A stretch of 5,909 nucleotides of DNA from NCBI GenBank assembly GCA_016764115.1, contig JAESSM010000195.1, positions 1-5,909 of the forward strand. Reading direction: 5' to 3'. Shown here in pieces: positions 1-5,368 of this stretch (position 1 is the first letter of the stretch; the number at the start of each line of letters is the position of its first letter). The notes beneath the pieces are model-generated. The model made no database searches. It was given only the letters and a program-made list of their open reading frames with translations, and had not been told where the DNA came from. Source of the DNA: Bacteroidia bacterium. GTDB lineage: Bacteria; Bacteroidota; Bacteroidia; JAESSM01; NORP286. Made by a program: the position numbers and the translations under genes.

Positions 1-534
1 AACAGTTGATTCTTCCCTGCCACCTTTTACATTAATTCCTTCTCCTTCATCTGACTGATAAACGCCTGCCACTAGCGATAACAATGACTTTATATCTCTT
101 GTAGGAGCAGCCTTGATTTCTGCAGCTGTTACTGTTCCTCCGGTTTTATTTTCAGGGTCAATAAGTGGTACTTTATAGCCCGTAACCACTATGGGTTCTA
201 ATGTAACGCCTTCGGGGATTAGCTTTATATCTAAGTATGTTGTCTGGTCAGCTTTTACTAATACTCCTGTTTTCATACTTATAGCATACCCAACAAAGGA
301 AACCACAACATCATAAGTTCCCGGATTAATTGGCTTAATGGTATAATAACCATCAAAATCTGTAGTAGTACCAGCCTTTTGGGTTCCATTTAGCTGAGCC
401 ACTACATTGGCAAAAGGCATCTCTTCCCCCGTTTCACTATCGGTAACCTTACCTTTTACAGCACCGCTTTGCGCAAATGTAAGGCTACTGATTCCTACAA
501 AAGTTAATAGGAGTAAAATAGATTTTTTAAACAT
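1..534 (-). CDS. TonB-dependent outer-membrane receptor, N-terminal part (cut by window edge)
   Basis: Only the first 178 codons are present; the frame stays open through base 1. Residues 1-21 form a clear Sec signal peptide (Lys-Lys n-region, LLLL core, cleavage after TFA before Gln22). Residues 24 to about 105 resemble the carboxypeptidase-regulatory-like beta-sandwich found at the N terminus of many Bacteroidota receptors (GAVKGKVTDSETGE, then TTDFDGYYTIKPINPGTYDV and SFVGY). Next come EPIVVTGYKVPLI and GGTVTAAEIKAAPTRDI, followed by the start of a plug domain (LLSLVAGVYQSDEGEG, INVKGGREESTV). Such proteins are usually several hundred residues longer, ending in an outer-membrane barrel that imports a ligand with TonB-ExbBD energy. 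The ATG at 534 was chosen for the signal peptide; the frame is also open upstream to an ATG at 678, but that would bury the signal. It lies 423 bp after the two-component operon, so is probably a separate unit. The substrate is unknown. Confidence 0.9.
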   Translation of the reverse strand, partial: MFKKSILLLLTFVGISSLTFAQSGAVKGKVTDSETGEEMPFANVVAQLNGTQKAGTTTDFDGYYTIKPINPGTYDVVVSFVGYAISMKTGVLVKADQTTYLDIKLIPEGVTLEPIVVTGYKVPLIDPENKTGGTVTAAEIKAAPTRDIKSLLSLVAGVYQSDEGEGINVKGGREESTV

Positions 535-635
535 AACTTTATGGATTATTTCTTTATGTGCTTCTCTATGTCCTTTTATATAAAAAAGGCATCTAAAATT
601 AGGCGCTAAAGATAGAAAGAAATAAAACATATATC

Positions 636-643
636 CAAATTTA
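636..643 (-). promoter_or_regulatory. Candidate -7 promoter element (TAAATTTG) for the receptor gene
   Basis: On the minus strand the sequence TAAATTTG fits the Bacteroidota sigma -7 consensus TAnnTTTG exactly. It lies about 100 bp upstream of the receptor ATG at 534, which would leave a long leader of roughly 95 nt. No good TTG lies at the expected spacing of about 19-21 bp; the nearest match is CTG, 21 bp upstream. The call rests on the -7 element only and such octamers occur by chance in AT-rich DNA. Confidence 0.35.
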
Positions 644-882
644 GAAATTAAATTTTTTGTGCTCCAGCCGACAATCATGTCACTTTTCTTTTGGCTGATT
701 TTGAGGGTGTTGAGAATTGTCATATTACAGACAGTTTATGATTCCAAATTCACTTAGTTCTAAATAAAAATACGACCATTACTAAGCATATGGTACACCT
801 TTTTAGAAATAGCAGATTATTGGTATTAATGCGGGGGGTTTGGGTTAGAATTTGGCAGGGTGAGTAATAGTGATGGGTGTAG

Positions 883-952
883 AGTTGTGAGTTATTAGTT
901 ATGCGTGGTGAGTGATGAGCTTTGAGATTCTATGAACTAAGAACTCATAACT
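883..952. repeat. 18-bp imperfect inverted repeat after the regulator stop (possible transcript end)
   Basis: The plus-strand arm AGTTGTGAGTTATTAGTT (883-900) pairs with AACTAAGAACTCATAACT (935-952), with 16 of 18 Watson-Crick pairs and a 34-nt loop. It starts six bases past the stop codon of the LytTR regulator, which is where a transcript end would be expected. No U-tract follows in the minus-strand direction, so it is not a classic intrinsic terminator; it might act as an RNA 3'-end stabiliser or be a dispersed intergenic repeat. The related 10-mers CTATGAACTA (930-939) and CTACGAACTA (951-960) overlap the outer arm and the stop codon. Confidence 0.5.
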
Positions 953-957
953 ACGAA

Positions 958-1707
958 CTAAATCGTAGCTAGCTTTACAAGAAATGGCTCTTTCTTTCTT
1001 CTTGAGATGACCACATCGGACCCGTCAGACATAACAACATATCCACCATCACCTCTCACATATTTTTTAACGTGATTTACATTTATCAGGTGAGATTGGT
1101 GCACTCTGAAAAATTCATTTTCAGCAAGCAATTCTTCATAAAATTTGATCGTTTTTGAAACCAAAATGTTAGTCTCATTGGTGATATGGAAATATGTATA
1201 ATTATCCTTTGCTTCACACCTAATTATATTTTCCAACTCAACAAATGTAAGGCCTTCCATTGTTGAAAGTGCAAGCCTGTTTACCTTATTATTAGTTTGA
1301 TCAAGATTTGCTAATAACTGATCTATCTGATAGGATTTGTTTCCGGAGTTCCGTCTTTGTTCAGCTTTATTCACTGCATTAAGCAACTCTTCGATATCTA
1401 TAGGTTTTAAGATATAATCAATGGCACTGTATTTAAAAGCCCGAATAGCATGTTGATTATGTGCAGTCACGAAAACCACTTCAAAATCCTCATTCTTAAC
1501 CTTATCCAAAAAATCAAAGCCGGATTCACCGCACATATCAATATCCAAAAATACCAAGTCAGGTTTGTGCTTTCTAAAGCTTTCTACTGCATCACTTACC
1601 GATCCTTCATTAGCAACAACATTTACTTTATCACTGTATTCTGTCAGCAAACATTGCAAGTTTTCACGTGCTTTAACTTCGTCATCAACAATTAGGGACT
1701 TGATCAT
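958..1707 (-). CDS. LytTR-family response regulator (receiver plus LytTR DNA-binding domain)
   Basis: A complete 249-residue protein of the usual length for the LytR/AlgR class of cytoplasmic transcription regulators. Residues 1-115 form a receiver: acidic pair Asp8-Asp9, phosphoacceptor Asp55 in LVFLDIDM, Thr81 in VVFVTAHNQ, and Lys101 in the YILKPIDI motif. A linker of about 30 residues leads to a LytTR domain at about 143-247, with the family hallmark FFRVHQSHLINVNHVKKY (199-216) and a C-terminal DGSDVVISRRKKEPF segment. All key receiver residues are present, so phosphorylation-controlled DNA binding is expected. It lies 44 bp after the acidic lipoprotein gene and is probably co-transcribed with it and the sensor kinase upstream, which makes that LytS-type kinase the likely phosphate donor. 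The ATG at 1707 begins directly with the receiver's first strand (MIKSLIVDDE); no Shine-Dalgarno sequence is visible, as is usual in Bacteroidota. Targets are unknown. Confidence 0.95.
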   Translation of the reverse strand: MIKSLIVDDEVKARENLQCLLTEYSDKVNVVANEGSVSDAVESFRKHKPDLVFLDIDMCGESGFDFLDKVKNEDFEVVFVTAHNQHAIRAFKYSAIDYILKPIDIEELLNAVNKAEQRRNSGNKSYQIDQLLANLDQTNNKVNRLALSTMEGLTFVELENIIRCEAKDNYTYFHITNETNILVSKTIKFYEELLAENEFFRVHQSHLINVNHVKKYVRGDGGYVVMSDGSDVVISRRKKEPFLVKLATI

Positions 1708-1751
1708 GGTTATTGGGCTTTAAATGGTTAAACAAAGTTTTAATTTAACAA

Positions 1752-1890
1752 CTACTCCCCATCATCGTCTTCTTCAGTTCCATCCGGATCGGTAACTTCA
1801 GCGTCATCATCTACTTCAGCATCATCAGCATCAGTAACATCGATATCTTCATCGTCATCATCTTCCTCCTGGTCATCAGAGTCAGTAACA
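1752..1890 (-). repeat. Three imperfect repeats encoding (D/E)VTDxD acidic units
   Basis: The 3' end of the lipoprotein gene encodes three consecutive units at residues 87-103, 104-117 and 118-132, beginning DVTDSD, DVTDAD and EVTDPD and each followed by a run of Asp/Glu. The DNA is low-complexity, dominated on the plus strand by tca/atc triplets, so the units could expand or shrink in triplet steps by replication slippage without breaking the frame. Confidence 0.65.
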
Positions 1891-2150
1891 TCTTCATTGG
1901 ATTCTCCATCTCCATCATGTTCACCGTCAGAACCCGTATCAGAATCTTCATCACCTACATATTCCTCTTCATAATATGAAGCGACACTTCTATCTACAAT
2001 ACCTTCAGATTCATCATCATTTTCCTGTACCGACTTCTCACCACAATCAAAATCTTCTTTATCACAACCAGTTGTTGTTAGCATTACAGAGAAACAAAGA
2101 CATATCATCAATGCCTCTACAATTTTTAATTTTTTAATTAATTCTTTCAT
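1752..2150 (-). CDS. Small, highly acidic predicted surface lipoprotein in a two-component operon
   Basis: A 132-residue protein with no recognised domain. Residues 1-28 are a lipoprotein signal (basic MKELIKKLK n-region, hydrophobic core, LTTTGC box with Cys29 as the lipid-bearing residue; Thr at -3 instead of the more usual Leu). The residues after the cysteine, Asp-Lys-Glu-Asp, match the X-K-(D/E)2 lipoprotein export signal described in Capnocytophaga, which directs lipoproteins to the cell surface. Of the 103 residues from 30 on, 53 are Asp or Glu and only three are Lys or Arg, so the chain is probably disordered and may bind divalent cations. Residues 67-87 contain DSD/DGD-type spacing; 87-132 hold three imperfect repeats of the form (D/E)VTDxD with acidic runs. 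A second cysteine lies at 36. The gene sits 29 bp after the sensor kinase and 44 bp before the response regulator, suggesting a role linked to that system. The function is unknown; ligand presentation, metal buffering or a stress marker are all guesses. Confidence 0.8.
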   Translation of the reverse strand: MKELIKKLKIVEALMICLCFSVMLTTTGCDKEDFDCGEKSVQENDDESEGIVDRSVASYYEEEYVGDEDSDTGSDGEHDGDGESNEDVTDSDDQEEDDDDEDIDVTDADDAEVDDDAEVTDPDGTEEDDDGE

Positions 2151-2179
2151 AATCTTCAGTGTTTAATGCTCACCTAATT

Positions 2180-5100
2180 TTAGTTCGGTTGAAATACAAT
2201 TTCCACTCTGGTACCTTGTGATTTATCGTTCTTATTTTTTATTTCCATCGGACCAACTATATATGCGTTTTTGTTGGTCATGTTTCTTATTAACTCTAAT
2301 CGACTTTTGGTTATCTCCAAACCTTTTGAGTTATGAGGCTTATTATCGGAACCTTTACTTTTCAAGCTCTCCTCAATTCCTATACCATCATCCTCTATTT
2401 CAAATATTAACTCATCTTCTTTATTTTTCTTGATGTTTACTGTTACCTTTCCCTTTTTGTCCATCGGTAAAATACCATGGTTTATACTATTCTCAACAAA
2501 GGGTTGTAACAACATAGAAGGTACTTTTATTCCTTCCTTATCAATATCATCATCAACGTTTATTTCGTAAGAAAACTTATCTGTAAAGCGCATATTTTCT
2601 AAAGAAAGATAAAGTTCAAGCCTTTCTAGTTCTTCCTGTAACGAAACGAGGTTATTGTGTGAATCATCCAGGTTTCTTCTAATTAACTTCGCAAAATTGG
2701 TCAGGTAATTATTTGCTGCCCTTTTATCTTGTTTGTTGATATAATATTGAATGGAATTCAATGCATTGAATATAAAATGCCGGTTCATGCTAGCATTTAG
2801 GGCTTTTTGCTCCAATACCAGCATTTTTGAATTGTGTATTAATTTTTGCGTGTGAATTTTTCTCTTATTAACATTTGTTCTCCATAAATAAATGAAGTAC
2901 GCCAGTACAGCAACAGCTAAGGCGCATAAAACACTAAACCACCATGTTAACCAAAATGGAGGGGTTATTTTAAAGCTGAAAACAGCAGGTTCTGAGCTCC
3001 ACTTCCCAAATTTGTTGCTTGCTTTTACTTTAAATGTAAAATCACCGTGAGGTAGATTTGAGTATGTAGCAAAACTCGCTTCAGTTACTGGTGCCCACTC
3101 ATTGTCAAACCCTTCCAAAATGTATTGATACCTAACTTTATAAGGGTTAGTATGACTAATTCCTGTATAGTAAAAAGTAAAATGATTTTGATCATAAGTC
3201 AATTCAAGGTCTTCAGGCAATCCTGTTGATTCATTTAAGCTTCCATTATCTACCCAATTTGTTTCTTCTAAAAACAATTGTGCATTGGTAATGTCAATGC
3301 AGGGTTCAATGTTTTTAATGTTTCCTATAGCTTTAGCAGGATCGTACTTTACAACTCCTCCACTGGTACAAAACCACATATTTCCACTGTGATCTTTATA
3401 AGCACCATTTAAATTACATTCAAGGCTATTGATGCCTTCCCAATTGGTATAATGAAGTGTAACGACTTCGCCACTTTTATACAACTCAGGAACATCCAAC
3501 TCATATATCCCCTGGTTTGTTCCAGCCCACAGGTGCTGCTTATCATCAAAAATCATAAAGTTGATGAAGTTAGAATTGTAAGAATCTCCGATCTTGATAA
3601 TGTCAAACGATTCCCGATCAAATTTAACCAGACCGCTTTTAGTTCCGAGCCAAAGGTTGTGATTGAAATCTTCTAATACAGTGTAAATTGTATTGTCTTT
3701 TAAACCAGGAATTGATGAATACTCGCTAAATGCAATACCATCATATTTGACCAAACCAGTTGAAGTTCCAAACCATAAATACCCTTTACTGTCCTCTAAA
3801 ATAGATCGAACATTCTTAGCACTAAATCCATCTTCTTCAGTAAAATTCAGGAAATTAGTTCCATCAAATTTTGAAACTCCTTCTTTACAGCCAAACCACA
3901 TGTTTCCTTTGCTATCTTGGGTAATAGATGTTACTTTTTTAGATATTAACCCATCGTCAACTTTGAAATTCTTGAATTTACCATCCGCATATACACTAAT
4001 TCCATCGGACGTTCCAAACCAAATATTTTTATTCTTATCTACATAACTGCACCAAACTGTATTATTACTTAAGCCATGTCGTGTTTTTAAAGTCTTAAAT
4101 TCTCCTTTCTTACTTTTATTGTAAACAACAGATATACCTTCACCATAAGTTGAAAACCACATGTTATTATCAGCATCTTCAACAACAGACATAACAATAT
4201 CACTACTTAAACCGTCTTTTGTTGAATAGTTTACAAATGCTTCACCAGTTAACTTCATCACACCTTTACCGTCACTACCAATCCAAATGTTTCCTTCATA
4301 GTCTCTGGAAATGCTTTTAATGTTGTTGGTAACAAGTCCTTCTTGAGTAGTAAACGTCAACACTTTTTTGTTACTAGCAGTAAAATCCAATTTGGTAATT
4401 CCTTTTTTTGACGCGAGCCAATAATTTCCAAGATTATCTTCTGTGATCGATCTGATATAATTACTTAAAAGTCCATTGCTTTTGTTATAATTAGTGATCT
4501 GATTATTGTGATAAGTATAAACCCCATCGCCATAAGTGCTAATCAAAATTTCACCATTTTTAGCTTGTACCAAATCACTAACATTTACCTTATCAAATCT
4601 TTGATATGGAGAATTTTGAAATTTATCGTCTTTGCTTATGGTAATTCCACTTCGTGTTCCAATCCAGATGTTTCCTTCATTATCACAAAGCAACGCTCTT
4701 ACATAATTGTGGGGGAGGCCATTATCAGTAGTTAAATATGTGAATTGCAGATCGGTGTCTTGATCAACTAACTTACAAATACCTGCGCCATCAGTCCCTA
4801 ACCAAATGCATCCCGATCTATCCTGTGTAATAGAAGTGATATTATTCTTAGAAAGCTCTGACTTAAGTTGAATATTCTTAAAATTCTGACCATTGAACAA
4901 GGAAACTCCACCTAAAGTACCGATCCAAATTCCGCCTTTCTTGTCCTGAAAAATTGTTTTTACCTGGTTATCCAGTAATCCATCTTCAGTAGAAAAATTT
5001 TGGAATTTTCTGCCATCAAATTTACTTACACCGCCAAGCGTTGCAAACCAAATGTACCCTTTGCTATCAACAAAAATATCCTCTACTTGCGACTGAGGCA

Positions 5101-5212
5101 ATCCTTGTTCGATAGAATAATTTATGAAGTTATAATGCTGTGAGAAAACAGCAGAAATAAATAGGAAAAAAACTATTGTTGTGGTTATTATTCTTCGAAA
5201 ATAGATGTGCAT
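2180..5212 (-). CDS. Propeller-sensor LytS-type histidine kinase (Reg_prop, Y_Y_Y, His_kinase, HATPase_c)
   Basis: A 1010-residue membrane sensor read from the ATG at 5212. Residues 1-24 are a signal peptide (HIYFRR n-region, hydrophobic core, cleavage near VFS before Gln25). From about 48 to 628 there are 14 Reg_prop-type repeats with a consensus near D-x-x-G-x-I/M-W-F/L/I-G-T-x-x-G-V, spaced about 41 residues apart, enough for two seven-bladed propellers. A Y_Y_Y domain (about 671-751), one membrane helix (754-777) and a short linker follow. The cytoplasmic part has the LytS-type His_kinase motif with His812 in MNRHFIFNALNSIQ, then an ATPase with N-box VENSINHG (Asn908, Asn911), DDGIGIE (941-947) and a SKGLEITKSRL lid segment. 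It should sense a periplasmic signal and phosphorylate a LytTR regulator, most likely the one two genes on. Unlike one-piece hybrid sensors, it has no receiver or AraC-type domain. The frame extends to a TTG at 5269, but that codon overlaps the promoter candidate and the extra 19 residues would precede the signal peptide. Confidence 0.93.
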   Translation of the reverse strand: MHIYFRRIITTTIVFFLFISAVFSQHYNFINYSIEQGLPQSQVEDIFVDSKGYIWFATLGGVSKFDGRKFQNFSTEDGLLDNQVKTIFQDKKGGIWIGTLGGVSLFNGQNFKNIQLKSELSKNNITSITQDRSGCIWLGTDGAGICKLVDQDTDLQFTYLTTDNGLPHNYVRALLCDNEGNIWIGTRSGITISKDDKFQNSPYQRFDKVNVSDLVQAKNGEILISTYGDGVYTYHNNQITNYNKSNGLLSNYIRSITEDNLGNYWLASKKGITKLDFTASNKKVLTFTTQEGLVTNNIKSISRDYEGNIWIGSDGKGVMKLTGEAFVNYSTKDGLSSDIVMSVVEDADNNMWFSTYGEGISVVYNKSKKGEFKTLKTRHGLSNNTVWCSYVDKNKNIWFGTSDGISVYADGKFKNFKVDDGLISKKVTSITQDSKGNMWFGCKEGVSKFDGTNFLNFTEEDGFSAKNVRSILEDSKGYLWFGTSTGLVKYDGIAFSEYSSIPGLKDNTIYTVLEDFNHNLWLGTKSGLVKFDRESFDIIKIGDSYNSNFINFMIFDDKQHLWAGTNQGIYELDVPELYKSGEVVTLHYTNWEGINSLECNLNGAYKDHSGNMWFCTSGGVVKYDPAKAIGNIKNIEPCIDITNAQLFLEETNWVDNGSLNESTGLPEDLELTYDQNHFTFYYTGISHTNPYKVRYQYILEGFDNEWAPVTEASFATYSNLPHGDFTFKVKASNKFGKWSSEPAVFSFKITPPFWLTWWFSVLCALAVAVLAYFIYLWRTNVNKRKIHTQKLIHNSKMLVLEQKALNASMNRHFIFNALNSIQYYINKQDKRAANNYLTNFAKLIRRNLDDSHNNLVSLQEELERLELYLSLENMRFTDKFSYEINVDDDIDKEGIKVPSMLLQPFVENSINHGILPMDKKGKVTVNIKKNKEDELIFEIEDDGIGIEESLKSKGSDNKPHNSKGLEITKSRLELIRNMTNKNAYIVGPMEIKNKNDKSQGTRVEIVFQPN

Positions 5213-5224
5213 ATTAGCTTGGTT

Positions 5225-5238
5225 GTATAATATTATAC
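5225..5238. repeat. Perfect 14-bp palindrome GTATAATATTATAC at the predicted transcription start
   Basis: The sequence equals its own reverse complement over all 14 bases. It lies just downstream of the TATTTTTA promoter candidate and 13-26 bp before the sensor ATG, so it would overlap the transcription start and the short leader. That position would suit a repressor operator, but AT-only cores of this kind also arise by chance. LytTR proteins bind direct repeats, so this would be for another factor, if functional. Confidence 0.4.
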
Positions 5239-5239
5239 C

Positions 5240-5269
5240 TAAAAATACACCTTTAGTTTCACTAATCAA
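5240..5269 (-). promoter_or_regulatory. Candidate Bacteroidota promoter (TTG-N19-TATTTTTA) for the sensor operon
   Basis: On the minus strand, TTG (5269-5267) is followed by 19 bp and then TATTTTTA (5247-5240), seven of eight bases of the Bacteroidota -7 consensus TAnnTTTG. The spacing is typical for the TTG/-7 pair. Initiation a few bases further on would give a leader of roughly 20-25 nt to the ATG at 5212. This placement supports the ATG at 5212, since the alternative TTG start at 5269 would be the -33 element itself. Confidence 0.5.
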
Positions 5270-5274
5270 CCCCT

Positions 5275-5329
5275 ATTGATTGATAGGTATGCCTTATTGA
5301 GTGAAGTGTAGCGTTGATTGAGCGAAATG
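5275..5329. promoter_or_regulatory. Three direct repeats phased at 21 bp; candidate LytTR regulator binding sites
   Basis: Plus-strand repeats start at 5275 (ATTGATTGATAGG), 5296 (ATTGAGTGAAGTG) and 5317 (ATTGAGCGAAATG), exactly 21 bp apart, or two helical turns. The last two match at 11 of 13 positions; the first is weaker (9 of 13 against the second). Read on the minus strand, the cores ACACTTCAC (5309-5301) and GCATTTCGC (5330-5322) are 9-bp direct repeats with a 12-bp gap. This is the geometry reported for LytTR-domain sites, and they match 7 and 6 of 9 positions of the published consensus [TA][AC][CA]GTTN[AG][TG]. They lie immediately upstream of the -33 element, as expected for an activator. 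The flanking LytTR genes are the obvious candidates to bind here (inference). Confidence 0.5.
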
Positions 5330-5333
5330 CAAT

Positions 5334-5368
5334 TAGCTTATAACGAATAACAATTAACGAATAGCTTA
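5334..5368. repeat. Nested short direct repeats at the 3' end of the upstream regulator gene
   Basis: The plus strand contains TAGCTTA at 5334-5340 and 5362-5368 and TAACGAATA at 5341-5349 and 5355-5363, with the second TAGCTTA covering the stop codon of the upstream LytTR gene. The copies are identical. No hairpin with a U-tract is visible, so there is no clear terminator between this gene and the sensor operon, and read-through is possible. Confidence 0.5.

Larger units (their letters stand above)
535..957. other. 423-bp intergenic region between the regulator and the receptor gene
   Basis: No convincing gene is seen on either strand. The part next to the regulator (883-952) holds a long imperfect inverted repeat listed separately. 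Bases 833-877 hold four short G-runs in otherwise AT-rich DNA. The receptor-proximal part holds the TAAATTTG element and a weak palindrome, CCTTTT (572-577) against AAAAGG (584-589), which would fall in the receptor's leader RNA. The minus-strand frame of the receptor remains open from 678 to 534, but the predicted peptide has no recognisable motif and precedes a perfect signal peptide, so it is taken as leader. Confidence 0.6.

Noticed and set aside
535..678. In-frame upstream ATG at 678 that would extend the receptor by 48 residues
   Set aside because: The extension would bury a textbook signal peptide beginning at 534 and contains the TAAATTTG promoter-like element; the open frame is short enough to be chance.
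701..714. TTGAG pair near the receptor gene as a second LytTR site
   Set aside because: The two copies are 9 bp apart, not about 21 bp, and flanking bases do not match the repeats upstream of the sensor.
833..877. Four G-runs (833-838, 842-844, 858-860, 875-877) as a G-quadruplex
   Set aside because: Two of the three loops are 13-14 nt, so a stable quadruplex is unlikely; noted only because G-runs are rare in this AT-rich window.
1450..1695. Plus-strand open frame opposite the response regulator
   Set aside because: It overlaps the receiver domain of a clear gene in antisense and has no domain or upstream signal of its own.
3693..4046. Plus-strand open frame opposite the sensor propeller repeats
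   Set aside because: It is antisense to a well-supported coding region and its openness follows from the repeated codon pattern of the propeller blades; the peptide has no recognisable motif.
2180..5212. One-piece hybrid two-component system (kinase, receiver and AraC-type HTH in one chain)
   Set aside because: The protein ends right after the ATPase domain; there is no receiver or HTH, and the kinase motif is LytS-type.
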